A stretch of DNA of 64,000 nt from Parabacteroides gordonii MS-1 = DSM 23371 (GCF_000969825.1 NZ_KQ033920.1:778917-842916), one strand, 5' to 3'. Numbered from the stretch's first letter, positions 1 to 8,181 are shown. Notes: generated by a model from the sequence alone, not told the origin. Made by a program: numbers and translations.

Positions 1-2171
1 TCCCAGGTTAGTTTGGTGGCTTTGCCCGGCTGCGGACTGTTGAACGATTTGTTTTCTTTTGGCAAGACCATGTCGAGGTACATCCGCACGGTTTGTTCTC
101 CTTTTGCACGGAGGAAGGCGAAGTACAGTTGGTTGTCTGCTGCAAATGCCGGCAGGAAGGGTTGTTCTTTTACGTCGTTTACGGGGAAAACCTCTTGTTC
201 AGACAATGCCGTGATGCGGCTCAACCGGATGGATGAATTCGCCATACCAGCCAGTGTCGTTTCTTCCGAAGCGATGTACGAAAGTTCCACATCTGCCAAC
301 TGGGGGACAACGGGTTCGGGAGGTAATTCCTTAAGATCCTTCTTTTTGCATCGGCTGTTATGGATCATCGTTTCGGTAAAGAGGGTGCGGTAGGCATCTG
401 TACCGAAGCCGATAGAGGGAGCCTGCAGGGTGGCACGGAAGAAGCCGTCACGGTCGCGGCGGTATTCGTAAGGGACAGATTCACTACGTGTCAGTAGCTT
501 CTTCTCTGTTAAATCAAAGATTACCAGGGCATCATTGAACGAACGGTCTGCTTTTTCCCCGGATGTATCGATGGAATCGGGGGTGAACAAATGTTGCCTG
601 ATACCCTGGCAGGATTTCCATTTTCCGCCTTGTTGCCATTCGGTGGAGATGGTGAATGAGTTTATGTCGATTACTTGTCCGGCGGCAGCGGTATAACTTT
701 TGTATAGTTTGTTGAACTCTGCTTCTGTTTCGGGCAGTTTCTTCCACTTGCCTTTCAAGCGGACTTCCTTCAACGGTTTGAGCCCCATTTCTTCGTTGCC
801 GAAAAGGAACCAGGCTCCTTTTTCCGATTGCAGGCCGAAAGGCTGGAAGGGTTGCGAGGTGTCAACTTGCCCCAGCTCGTTGTAGAAGGTGAAGTTATGG
901 ATGGCAGATACGTTCGTCTCTATCTTTACGGCATCGAATTTTAGCTTGGTTGCCCAATCGTAAGGGCACGGGGTTTTGCTTGCCAGTATCCGAAGGGAGG
1001 GATGTTCGGTTGTCATGCCGTGCGTATCTTCAGTGCAGGGAGCGGGGAGGATACCATCACCTGGAATTGTGATTTCGAAACATAACCAGTGATGGTTGTC
1101 TTCCATTTTGATCTTACAGGTGCACGGTTGTTCCGTCCAGCCTTCTGCATTGCTGAATTGCAGGGTGAAACTTTTATCCGGTATACTGGGGAGCAGATCG
1201 GAAACTGTATCGGTAGTAATCCGGAAGTTGACGTTGACTTTCCTTTCGCCTTCGCCTAGGACGAGCATAGAAGATTCTACTATCCAGCCCAGAGATAATA
1301 TTTTACTACATTTATCGGAGAAGAGTGCTTGTGCTGTCGATATGTCCGGGTTATAGATTGTTTGTTTGCGGATGGAGATGTCTTTTCCGTCTCCCCGTTC
1401 GATAAAGATGGCGTTCGCTTCGGCGCATTGCATAGGGGTGATGTATTCGTTGCGCACGGTTTGATAAAGCAGGTCCTCACCGGCGGCATTCTGTCCGGCC
1501 GGGAATGCCTGTTGGGCGGGTAGCGTGAAGCCGGCTGTGTTTTCTGCCGGGTTGACGATGATATAGGCGTTGTCCTGCACTGTTCCTAGCGGGATAGCGT
1601 GCAGGATGTCGCGGAGGTAGAGTTCCGGCAATGTGGCGAAGCGGCGGTTGAATGTCTGAGTGATATCACCATAGTTGCGCAGGTAAGTGAGCAGGAGGGA
1701 CAGTGCACCGTCCATATTGCCGTCGTTTTCGATCTGTGCCAGGTAGTAATCAAAATGTTCCTGTATGGAGCGGATGGTGTGAAGCGTCCGGGACTTCTCC
1801 AAGAGGTCTTTCAGTTGCCGGGCGACCTGGATAGAGGAAGAAGCATTGTTAATGGTTTTCCAATTTCTGTCGATATAGCGGTTAAGTCGGGCTATCCATT
1901 TCTTAACCTCGTCTAGCAGGCTTTGGGTATCGGTCGATGGTTGTTGTCGGGCAATGTCCACCAATACGGTCAACACATGGTCGGCCCACAGGCTAATGAG
2001 CGTACCCTCCTTGCCGTCGTCGTTACGATAACGAATGCTGTTGCTTGCTTCTGCCAATCGGGGAAGCAGTTCGCGCCAGTCGCTCTCCAATGCCGGGAAG
2101 TTGTCGAGGCGGGGAGAGGAGGTTTCGTAGGTGGGACGGAGGAGGCCGCTTAGCCTGTAGGGTGTTGCCAT
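1..2171 (-). CDS. eCIS baseplate protein (Afp11/gpJ-like), partial
   Basis: The reading frame opens at ATG 2171 and stays open to the left edge (about 723 codons, C-terminus missing). It starts MATPYRLSGLLRPTYE. Around residues 180-230 it has the pattern LPELYLRDILHAIPLG followed by TLPAQQAFPAGQNAAGEDL, a stretch typical of the large Bacteroidetes eCIS baseplate proteins (compare FxLPxGTxxxAGKDxxGxxL). The family forms baseplate wedges that hold the spike and trigger sheath contraction. It is the last gene of the eCIS operon visible here and follows the DUF6261 gene by 32 bp. The tape measure, the ATPase and a second wedge protein would be expected further left. The family assignment rests on motif memory and gene order. 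Confidence 0.75.
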   Translation of the reverse strand, partial: MATPYRLSGLLRPTYETSSPRLDNFPALESDWRELLPRLAEASNSIRYRNDDGKEGTLISLWADHVLTVLVDIARQQPSTDTQSLLDEVKKWIARLNRYIDRNWKTINNASSSIQVARQLKDLLEKSRTLHTIRSIQEHFDYYLAQIENDGNMDGALSLLLTYLRNYGDITQTFNRRFATLPELYLRDILHAIPLGTVQDNAYIIVNPAENTAGFTLPAQQAFPAGQNAAGEDLLYQTVRNEYITPMQCAEANAIFIERGDGKDISIRKQTIYNPDISTAQALFSDKCSKILSLGWIVESSMLVLGEGERKVNVNFRITTDTVSDLLPSIPDKSFTLQFSNAEGWTEQPCTCKIKMEDNHHWLCFEITIPGDGILPAPCTEDTHGMTTEHPSLRILASKTPCPYDWATKLKFDAVKIETNVSAIHNFTFYNELGQVDTSQPFQPFGLQSEKGAWFLFGNEEMGLKPLKEVRLKGKWKKLPETEAEFNKLYKSYTAAAGQVIDINSFTISTEWQQGGKWKSCQGIRQHLFTPDSIDTSGEKADRSFNDALVIFDLTEKKLLTRSESVPYEYRRDRDGFFRATLQAPSIGFGTDAYRTLFTETMIHNSRCKKKDLKELPPEPVVPQLADVELSYIASEETTLAGMANSSIRLSRITALSEQEVFPVNDVKEQPFLPAFAADNQLYFAFLRAKGEQTVRMYLDMVLPKENKSFNSPQPGKATKLTW

Positions 2172-2203
2172 GTTCTGATCTGTTTTCAGGTTCTATTCAA
2201 TTC

Positions 2204-2995
2204 TTATTCTATAACGGGACGATCATCTTCGCCACCGCCACCGGGAATGACAGGTTTGTCGTCACCGCCCGAAGCTGTGCCGCCACTGTTACTGCTGCCT
2301 GCAATTCGTGAATAAGTGCCTACAAGGCCATTAATGTTGGTGATGAAGGTTGTTATCGCATCCGAAGGTTGCACAATGGCATAGGCATTTACCGTCTGGA
2401 TAATTTCACTGTAAAGAGTATTGGCTGCCGCTACAGTATCGGCTGATTTGACATCACTTTGCATCATGCGCCCCCCCATTTCCGTTGTTTTACTCAGGAA
2501 TGCTTCTTCGAAAGCGACATTTGCCGTACGAAGGGCTTCCACTTCAGCAGTCAACCCCAAAGCTGCAATAGCTGCTTTGTTCTCTGGCAGATCCAACAGG
2601 GCAAGCATTCCCTTCACTTCGGCAGTCTGCTTGGTATACTCATGATTACGAATCCCTTTATAGGGTGAGAGTTGTGGAGAAAGCAGACGTGCCGCCTTGC
2701 TGGTTGCTTCTACAGTAGAGGTGAGATAAGCGTTTGTAACATTGCTGATCACTCCTGATGCATTATCGCGTGTTTTATCCGTATCCTTCAGGTCGATAGT
2801 AGCAACGAAGGCACGTTGACGATTAACGATGGAGGCAAGTGTTTCTACTGCTGTGGTGTAATCCGGCACTTTGTTTTCTATGTGCAGGGCGGCATCAGTA
2901 GCAGCAGTGATAAACCCGAGAACTTTACTGTGGAAGTCGCTGCATGAGCCGATAGTCATCTGACTCATGCCGAAAGATCTGATCTGTGAAGTCAT
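2204..2995 (-). CDS. DUF6261-type protein with repeated DD(K/R)PVI tail
   Basis: 263 residues, mostly helical by composition, with no signal peptide. The start MTSQIRSFGMSQMTIG and the helical repeats resemble the DUF6261 proteins common in Bacteroides and Parabacteroides; their function is unknown. After about residue 230 it becomes a Gly/Ser-rich linker and ends in two copies of a short motif, GGDDKPVIP and GGGGEDDRPVIE. The second copy is shared exactly with the DUF4469 gene at 62179-62955. It sits between the probable cargo gene and the large baseplate gene of the eCIS operon, and a 42-bp tandem repeat precedes its start. It may be a passenger in the operon or an eCIS accessory or cargo protein; the sequence does not decide. 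Confidence 0.7.
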   Translation of the reverse strand: MTSQIRSFGMSQMTIGSCSDFHSKVLGFITAATDAALHIENKVPDYTTAVETLASIVNRQRAFVATIDLKDTDKTRDNASGVISNVTNAYLTSTVEATSKAARLLSPQLSPYKGIRNHEYTKQTAEVKGMLALLDLPENKAAIAALGLTAEVEALRTANVAFEEAFLSKTTEMGGRMMQSDVKSADTVAAANTLYSEIIQTVNAYAIVQPSDAITTFITNINGLVGTYSRIAGSSNSGGTASGGDDKPVIPGGGGEDDRPVIE

Positions 2996-3032
2996 AATAA
3001 TCTTTTTTTAATGTTAATACGTAGTTTTTACC

Positions 3033-3216
3033 CGCAACGATCGTTTTCAGACCGCCCGAGCTCTACGAAGGTATGAAAATAATCGTTGGCACGACTCCCA
3101 AGGGATAGAAAATGCTGCCAACGATCGTTTTGGGTACTTCCAATGGGTTAGGAGTTGTGCCAACGATCATTTTTGCCATTTCCAAGGCCTCGGACGTGTT
3201 GCCAACGCACATTGGC
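3033..3216. repeat. 42-bp tandem repeat, about 4.4 copies
   Basis: Units begin at 3033, 3075, 3117, 3159 and 3201 (the last partial), at an exact 42-bp spacing. The best-kept part is GCCAACGATC followed by a T-rich run, and a second conserved block CTTCCAA/TTTCCAA lies near unit position 22. Inverted pairs occur: AATCGTTGGC at 3081 faces GCCAACGATC at 3117, and the last unit reads GCCAACGCACATTGGC, nearly a palindrome. It lies between the cargo-like gene and the DUF6261 gene. 42 bp is both 14 codons and about four helical turns. Confidence 0.85.
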
Positions 3217-3218
3217 AT
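3063..3218 (-). CDS. possible 51-residue repeat peptide read through the 42-bp repeats
   Basis: Read on the minus strand, the repeats are open for 51 codons from ATG 3218 (a second ATG at 3212) to TAG 3063. Because 42 is a multiple of three, the peptide has 14-residue repeats: MCVGNTSEALEMAK, MIVGTTPNPLEVPK, TIVGSIFYPLGVVP. The start lies six bases after the stop of the cargo-like gene, a good distance for translational coupling. Nothing else shows it is expressed; a repeat of a 3n period with few stops could give this by chance. No family was recognised. Confidence 0.3.
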   Translation of the reverse strand: MPMCVGNTSEALEMAKMIVGTTPNPLEVPKTIVGSIFYPLGVVPTIIFIPS

Positions 3219-3224
3219 TATTTT

Positions 3225-3713
3225 TCAACTAATGACAGTTAGTCGACTCTTCTTGAGTTGCCCAAAATAAATCCAGACTTTATCATCACCATAACCATCG
3301 ATATAATCATTTGCAAGTCTTATTTTATTAGTAAGAATATCAGTTGTATCTATTTCTAAAAGTACACTTGCAGTTCCAGAAACAGCAGAACCTTTTGTAG
3401 ATGAGAGCCAAAGTTTTCTGTTGGCAAAGCCCAAGCCACTTTGTTGGATTAATGCCCAATTTTCCGGAGTTGTAACATGATAAAGTTTTGCCGGAATTTC
3501 CCTCCCATCAATGTTTTTTACGAACTGACAAATAGAATGATTACTTATTTCTGACTTTTTTTTCATTCTCTCGATATTTTTCTTCTGAGTGATATGTGAC
3601 GCTCGATTATCCATTACTGAAAGAATTTCAGATGCTGATTTCCTTTGAAGTTTATTATTACTACAAATAGTATGCTGTTTTCTATTTCTACTTTTTTCAG
3701 ATAGTATTTTCAT
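3225..3713 (-). CDS. probable eCIS cargo toxin, ART/KptA-like fold
   Basis: 162 residues in two parts. Residues 1-60 are basic and disordered-looking and contain LQRKSASEILSVMDNR followed by ASHITQKKNIERM. This matches the leader QRKS...VDNRPEAxAQRKLQ that I know from Bacteroidetes toxins linked to eCIS. Residues 75-160 contain KLYHVTTPENWALIQQSGL, then LWLSSTKGSA, VLLEIDTTDI and DDKVWIYFGQL. This order, with an early YH-T, is like small ADP-ribosyltransferase, HYD1 or tRNA 2'-phosphotransferase domains. The gene lies 24 bp after gp25 in the eCIS operon and is clearly more AT-rich than gp25, PAAR and VgrG, which suggests acquisition. No obvious immunity gene adjoins it. The catalytic activity is inferred only. 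Confidence 0.55.
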   Translation of the reverse strand: MKILSEKSRNRKQHTICSNNKLQRKSASEILSVMDNRASHITQKKNIERMKKKSEISNHSICQFVKNIDGREIPAKLYHVTTPENWALIQQSGLGFANRKLWLSSTKGSAVSGTASVLLEIDTTDILTNKIRLANDYIDGYGDDKVWIYFGQLKKSRLTVIS

Positions 3714-3737
3714 GATACTGCTGTTAGTTAGATAATG

Positions 3738-4163
3738 TTACATATTCAAATTCGTTCCTTCATTCAGATAAAACGGATACACCATATTGTTGCGGCTATT
3801 CGTACGGATGATGGTGTAAGTGATCAGGATCAGCAACAATCCTTTATCCGAACGCTCTTCGAACGACACCTCTTCCAACGTGATACGTGGTTCGAAGAGG
3901 GTGATAGCCCGGGCGATATCTGCCCGCATCCGCACCAGGGTTTGCGTATAGATCGGCTCGAAGGTGTAGCGGCGCAGCGGGCAGCCATAATCGTATCGGT
4001 TTACGCGCTCACCGGGCGAGGTGCTGAACAATACACGCAGGCTCTGTTCGATATCCTCTTCGTAAGCTACCATCTTTACCCCGTTTTCCGTCAACTGAGG
4101 AGGAAAATTCCAACCTCGCCCCAGAAAGACATCGGCATCCAACAGGTTCTTCAGTTCATCCAT
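3738..4163 (-). CDS. gp25/GPW baseplate protein (Afp9-like)
   Basis: 141 residues. The central stretch VAYEEDIEQSLRVLFSTSPGERVNRYDYGCPLRRY, here given as VAYEEDIEQSL and later SPGERVNRYDYGCPL, is the gp25-like signature (IxQxLxxLLxTxxGERxxxxxxGxxL). The following ADIARAITLFEPRITLEEV is also typical. In phage and eCIS baseplates this protein joins the wedge ring to the sheath and tube start. It follows the PAAR gene by 29 bp and precedes the cargo-like gene by 24 bp. The length matches the family. Confidence 0.92.
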   Translation of the reverse strand: MDELKNLLDADVFLGRGWNFPPQLTENGVKMVAYEEDIEQSLRVLFSTSPGERVNRYDYGCPLRRYTFEPIYTQTLVRMRADIARAITLFEPRITLEEVSFEERSDKGLLLILITYTIIRTNSRNNMVYPFYLNEGTNLNM

Positions 4164-4192
4164 CTTCTTTTAGTTTTTCAGTTTCCGGAGAC

Positions 4193-4495
4193 TTATCCTC
4201 CAATGATTACCGTGGGACATCCGACGACAATCGTTCCGCCATGTGCGGTGCTGTCACCCATCCGGGCTGCCGGTCTTCCGCCTATCATGACGGTAGACGA
4301 GCCTTTCACGATCGTGTCCGGCGGTCCTACGCAGACACACATGTCGCCCACGACGGCTGCCGGTATTTTCCCTATCAGTACATTCGGCACACACGGACCT
4401 GTAATCGGGCCGCCCACATGTGGTATCGGCGAGGGAAACGCCGGGGTTTGCATCGGGCAGGTGTGCATATCAGTTATTCTTGCTGCCGGTGGCAT
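4193..4495 (-). CDS. PAAR-repeat spike tip (Afp10-like)
   Basis: 100 residues starting MPPAARITDMHTCPMQ. It has repeated hydrophobic Pro/Gly turns, for example GPCVPNVLIGKIPAAVVGDMCVC and then PPDTIVKGSSTVMIGGRPAARMGDSTAHGG, each cited here only as family hallmarks. PAAR proteins fold into a small cone that binds a metal with His and Cys and sharpens the VgrG/gp5 spike; His and Cys residues are present. It lies 18 bp after the VgrG-like gene, so spike and tip are co-transcribed. It has no C-terminal effector extension. Confidence 0.93.
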   Translation of the reverse strand: MPPAARITDMHTCPMQTPAFPSPIPHVGGPITGPCVPNVLIGKIPAAVVGDMCVCVGPPDTIVKGSSTVMIGGRPAARMGDSTAHGGTIVVGCPTVIIGG

Positions 4496-4513
4496 ATTGT
4501 TCTCCTTTCTTTA

Positions 4514-6289
4514 TTAGTTTATCATTACCATAGCACCCTTAACGGTGGTCTGCCCACTAGCGGAGAGCTCTGCCGTGGCATTACCTTTCACCGAGGCACC
4601 TACCTTAGCCTGTACTTTCACATTCAGTCCTTCCAGCGTGACATCCTGCTTGGCATTGCCGCTGAGTTTCATCGTGGCATCCAGCGTGATGTTGCCTTTC
4701 GCTTTCAGCTTGATGTCTTTGGATGACGAGAGGGAGATACCGTCGCTGTCCATCACGATCTCGTTCTTGTGTTGATCGGTCAGTTTGATGGACTTCTTAT
4801 CATCATTGATTTCTATACTGTTTTTACCGGGGGTGGAAACAGTTATGATTTTCTTCTCCTCGTTAAACTCTATCCGCATGTTCTCACGGGTGACGATGGC
4901 TTTCGTATTGTTTTTGGCCTCATATTCGTAAGGAGGTCTATGCTTGGCACCATACAGGCTTCCCAGTATCACGGGATGGCCGGGGTCTTCGTTCATGAAA
5001 CCTATCACCACCTCGTCTTCCGGTTCGGGCAGGAAGAAACTGGCTGAATTATTGGTGGCATACAGGGTCGACAGCCTTGCCCAGAGCAAGCGGTTCTTAC
5101 CTTCCAGCCACGGTAATTCTACCTGTATACGGCATTCTTTCAACGGATCGCCGTCCAGCTTCTTTACCACCGCTGCATGAATACCTTGCAGACCGGGCAG
5201 GAAGCCGGAAGCGGAGGGAGAAACCACATCTGCTTCATCAGTGATATTTACGGGCGAAATACCTGCACCTGCTTTGGTGATCCATTCATTGTCCTCGATA
5301 GCATGCGTTACTGATCCGACAAACATATTGCCGTTGAAGCGTTTACCCAGGCCTTTCAATTCGATCAGGCAACCCGGCACTACTTTGGCGGAACCGTAGA
5401 AACTGCATGAACCCTGGTAGCGTGCCAGTCCGGCTTTCAACGCCATGCCGTCCGCCCATTGCTTCAAAGCATTTTCTTTGGTTGGTGCATCGGTTTGCAA
5501 CAGTAGATTGTCGCCCGTAGCGATATTCTTCGGTTGCAAATCGCCCTGCCGGTTGAGTAAAGGGAGGGAAGCGGTTGTTTTCACCGTCTTTTGTGTATTG
5601 GGATCCCATGATACGGCTTCATATTGCGTGAACTGGTCGGCGGCGGACAGTTCGAGGTCGAATGCAGTCAGGTCGTTGCCATAGGTTACGGTCAGTACAG
5701 GCGATGCACTGACGTTAGGCTTCTTCACCTGTATCTTTTTCCCAGTGGTGTAGACGAACAGGCCGTTGGCATCGGCACGGGAGAGAGCGAAGTCCCAGTC
5801 CGAGCAATAATACTGCACAAGGGTAGGATGCGTGTAAGGTGTGGCATCTATTTCGACACTGCCGTAATTAGCCAGTACATCCTTGATTATTTCACTGTCT
5901 TTCTTTTTCTCGAAGACGCGGTTTTTGCGTCCCTGTGTAGCGGAGTAGGCATTGTCGCGGCATTCCACCAGCATGTAGGAGTGTGAGTCCTTGCCTGTGA
6001 CAATACGCAGCCCGATGATTACTCCATCGAACAAAATTTCTTCTTTATCTACGTTGCCTGCGTCCAGCCGGATGGTATTTCCCGGTCTGAAAAGGTCGGC
6101 ATCACTCTCGTTGAAAGTTTGTTTGTCCATGCTCCCTGCGTTGAACTTCAGCGTAGCTTTGCCGATGTGGTTCAACTTCAGCCGCACGGTAGCGGACACT
6201 AGTGTATAACTGTCATTCAGTTTGCTGCCACCGCAATAAACGGAGCAGGACAACACACGGTCTTTATTTACAGAAGGTGATTCTGCCAT
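4514..6289 (-). CDS. VgrG/gp5-like spike protein (Afp8-like)
   Basis: 591 residues. The N-terminal half is gp27-like, with DNAYSATQGRKNRVFEKKKD near residue 130 and YCSDWDFALSRADANGLFVY near 165. An OB fold with GIHAAVVKKLDGDPLKECRI and VELPWLEGKNRLLWARLSTLYA follows at about 370-420, with EDEVVIGFMNEDPGHPVILGSLYG just after. The C-terminus is a Lys/Asp/Thr-rich beta-helix needle with repeated V-x-A/G strands. This is the trimeric spike that carries the PAAR tip. It has no catalytic extension. The presence of VgrG alone could suggest T6SS, but the neighbours (double sheath, LysM, DUF5908, DUF4255) fit eCIS. Confidence 0.93.
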   Translation of the reverse strand: MAESPSVNKDRVLSCSVYCGGSKLNDSYTLVSATVRLKLNHIGKATLKFNAGSMDKQTFNESDADLFRPGNTIRLDAGNVDKEEILFDGVIIGLRIVTGKDSHSYMLVECRDNAYSATQGRKNRVFEKKKDSEIIKDVLANYGSVEIDATPYTHPTLVQYYCSDWDFALSRADANGLFVYTTGKKIQVKKPNVSASPVLTVTYGNDLTAFDLELSAADQFTQYEAVSWDPNTQKTVKTTASLPLLNRQGDLQPKNIATGDNLLLQTDAPTKENALKQWADGMALKAGLARYQGSCSFYGSAKVVPGCLIELKGLGKRFNGNMFVGSVTHAIEDNEWITKAGAGISPVNITDEADVVSPSASGFLPGLQGIHAAVVKKLDGDPLKECRIQVELPWLEGKNRLLWARLSTLYATNNSASFFLPEPEDEVVIGFMNEDPGHPVILGSLYGAKHRPPYEYEAKNNTKAIVTRENMRIEFNEEKKIITVSTPGKNSIEINDDKKSIKLTDQHKNEIVMDSDGISLSSSKDIKLKAKGNITLDATMKLSGNAKQDVTLEGLNVKVQAKVGASVKGNATAELSASGQTTVKGAMVMIN

Positions 6290-6295
6290 TATTTC

Positions 6296-6958
6296 CTATC
6301 CTTTCTTTAACATCGGCATCAGGAGTTGCGTACCTGCAGGTACATTCCTGTAACCGTTCAAATTATTAAACCTTGCGACTTGCCCAACAAAGAGCGGATC
6401 GCCATATATTTCATAACAAAGTGCGGCAAGTGTCTGCCCCTCTTTTAGTGTAACTAGCCGCGACACATCGGGAGAGCGTTTGGAGAAGCGTTTCTTCTCT
6501 TCCTTCTGGCTGCAATAGCCCGTCAGCGTCACTTTCAGTTCGGCGCGGACAGGTATTCCATTCGGATTGAACATGGTATATTCTGTGTCAAGCGTCTTGA
6601 GTTGACCAAAGAAAAGGATGTCACCAAACTGCACCTTGACAAATGAGGGGCGGTGCCCTTCGGGGTTGTAGTAATACAGCCGTTCTTCAATGTCTTTCAC
6701 TACATCATGGACAGGCTTCTTCTCGTCGTCCTCCTCCATGGCGTTGGTCTGGTCCAGCAGGCAGTCGAAACTGAAAGATTCCGGACGGTAACGCACAAAG
6801 ACATTGGAGCCGTTGAGGCTTCCCAACTGTTTGTCTTCTGCATAAGATATTCCCTTATTCAGTTTCACCTTTTCAGGATTGATGGGCAACTCCAATGCAG
6901 ACTTGTATTCGCTGCTGAAGTTGTCATCCGTATAGGCTGTGAGAATCATTTTTTCCAT
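6296..6958 (-). CDS. LysM-domain baseplate hub protein (Afp7-like)
   Basis: 220 residues. The first 160 match the eCIS/phage tail-tube initiator type (LPINPEKVKLNKGISYAED, then GSNVFVRYRPESFSFDCLLD). The last 50 are a LysM motif, VTLKEGQTLAALCYEIYGDP with NLNGYRNVPAGTQLLMP. In Afp and PVC this protein links the tube to the spike. It lies 6 bp upstream of the VgrG-like gene, which suggests coupled translation, and 15 bp after the DUF5908 gene. Confidence 0.9.
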   Translation of the reverse strand: MEKMILTAYTDDNFSSEYKSALELPINPEKVKLNKGISYAEDKQLGSLNGSNVFVRYRPESFSFDCLLDQTNAMEEDDEKKPVHDVVKDIEERLYYYNPEGHRPSFVKVQFGDILFFGQLKTLDTEYTMFNPNGIPVRAELKVTLTGYCSQKEEKKRFSKRSPDVSRLVTLKEGQTLAALCYEIYGDPLFVGQVARFNNLNGYRNVPAGTQLLMPMLKKG

Positions 6959-6973
6959 ATCTTCGTTTTTTTC

Positions 6974-7159
6974 CTAGCGTTCTCTCTTTTTCCGCCAATG
7001 CCGCAGTTCGTAAGATTCACTTCTTATGCTTTCTACAGACAACTTGTCAAGTACACGATTTTCTATCTTTCGGACTATTTCATCCGAGACTTCCGTTTCC
7101 GTAATGATTCGTTTCTCTACCACGGTGCGGACATGGATTTCCTTGATGATGACCGGCAT
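6974..7159 (-). CDS. DUF5908 small eCIS protein
   Basis: 61 residues: MPVIIKEIHVRTVVEKR followed by a charged helix and an Arg/Lys-rich end, RHWRKKRER. Proteins starting MPVxIKExxVR lie in the same place, between tube and LysM genes, in Bacteroidetes contractile systems and are named DUF5908. The exact role is not known to me; the size and position suggest a small assembly or tube-adaptor factor. It is 15 bp from each neighbour, so it is clearly in the operon. Confidence 0.85.
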   Translation of the reverse strand: MPVIIKEIHVRTVVEKRIITETEVSDEIVRKIENRVLDKLSVESIRSESYELRHWRKKRER

Positions 7160-7174
7160 AGTTTTATTTACTTG

Positions 7175-7657
7175 TTATACGACACGTTCCAATCGATTGT
7201 ATGTTATCTCCAAAGTTTCCATAACTAACCCACTGTTAGCAGCGTTCAATCCTCCTATGCTGTATTTCACCGGATAAGAGTGATAGCATGCCCACGCAGC
7301 CAATGGCTTACCCGAATTGTCCAGCAGTTTGATAATGACATCACAGGATTTTTTCTTTATCCAATTGTCGTTGCTTCCTGATAAAATCATAAGCGAAAGA
7401 CAACTGTTCACCCATTTGGCAAAATCCTCACTCAACGGAGCTACTGGCCGCTTCAAGGTTATATTGCTATAATTCAGACCTTGAGGCAGCTGTATCTTCT
7501 CGTTTTCTGCAGTTTTCTGTGGAGTGGTGGAGAAACTCCAGCCAATACCACTTACCTCACCGAAAGATGCCTGGAACTTTTGGCCATTTTGATTTTGGAA
7601 ATCCACCCGGAAGTAAAACTCCACAGGTGGTGTCCAATCTGATGCAACGTCATTCAT
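7175..7657 (-). CDS. eCIS tail tube protein 2 (gp19-like)
   Basis: 160 residues: FYFRVDFQNQNGQKFQASF, then EVSGIGWSFSTTPQKT and LPQGLNYSNITLKRPVAP. This is the T4 gp19/Afp1/Afp5 tube pattern (F-V-D-F, SEVSGL, ITLKRG). Tube rings stack inside the sheath and carry cargo. The C-terminal AWACYHSYPVKYSIGGLNAANSGLV is typical of the variant ring that contacts the baseplate. The gene lies 13 bp after tube gene 1. The two tube proteins are clearly paralogous but diverged. Confidence 0.9.
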   Translation of the reverse strand: MNDVASDWTPPVEFYFRVDFQNQNGQKFQASFGEVSGIGWSFSTTPQKTAENEKIQLPQGLNYSNITLKRPVAPLSEDFAKWVNSCLSLMILSGSNDNWIKKKSCDVIIKLLDNSGKPLAAWACYHSYPVKYSIGGLNAANSGLVMETLEITYNRLERVV

Positions 7658-7670
7658 ATTCTACCGCTTA

Positions 7671-8138
7671 TTAACTACCAGCAATAGTTATTCCTTCATG
7701 TGCTAATATCAGAGTCTCCATAGATGCCGTGTTCCCATCAGCTTTGAATCCTTCTACCGTTATTTTCTTAGGCCAAGCGTTTGTCAATGTCCACGTCTGG
7801 GCAGGACTTCCTTCTTGATCCAACAAGCTGATCGTAACAGTCTGTCGCTTAACTGTATTCATTTTCACACTATTTATCCAATTCCACATAGCCTGATCGC
7901 CACTAAAGATGCCCTTCTTCAAAGTGATATCACCCGATTTTCTCAACCCCGGCATTTTCAGTTTTGTGAAGATAGGGCTATCACCGGCACGATACGTTAT
8001 CTCTTCATACTCTGTTTCCAATCCGGAAACCTCACTAAAGGAGACTACTTTTTCATCACCTAAGTTCACTTGAAAATAAAAACTGGGCAACGGCCATGCT
8101 TTCTGGTCCTGGCTCTGTGCTGATCCATCTTCTGCCAT
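7671..8138 (-). CDS. eCIS tail tube protein 1 (gp19-like)
   Basis: 155 residues: PLPSFYFQVNLGDEKVVSF, EVSGLETEYEEITYRAGDS, MPGLRKSGDITLKKGIF and WTLTNAWPKKITVEGFKAD. These are the standard motifs of the main inner-tube protein of contractile tails (conserved domain usually called phage tail protein, DUF2313/T4 gp19-like). It is the first tube gene after the sheath genes and 43 bp downstream of sheath 2, so it is probably the major tube subunit. Confidence 0.93.
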   Translation of the reverse strand: MAEDGSAQSQDQKAWPLPSFYFQVNLGDEKVVSFSEVSGLETEYEEITYRAGDSPIFTKLKMPGLRKSGDITLKKGIFSGDQAMWNWINSVKMNTVKRQTVTISLLDQEGSPAQTWTLTNAWPKKITVEGFKADGNTASMETLILAHEGITIAGS

Positions 8139-8181
8139 AATATTCTAAATTTAAATTGTTAATTATTTATTATTACCTTAC

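Noticed and set aside
3033..3216. CRISPR array
   Set aside because: The units are tandem with no spacers of constant size, there are no cas genes, and the period is exactly 42 bp with internal similarity over the whole unit.
3063..3218. Immunity gene for the cargo-like toxin
   Set aside because: The position would fit, but the product is only a short repeat peptide with no sign of an immunity fold; it is kept only as a possible ORF.
3735..4517. 260-codon plus-strand ORF
   Set aside because: It lies antisense to gp25 and PAAR and runs across their gap; it has no recognised motif, and both minus-strand genes have clear family signatures.
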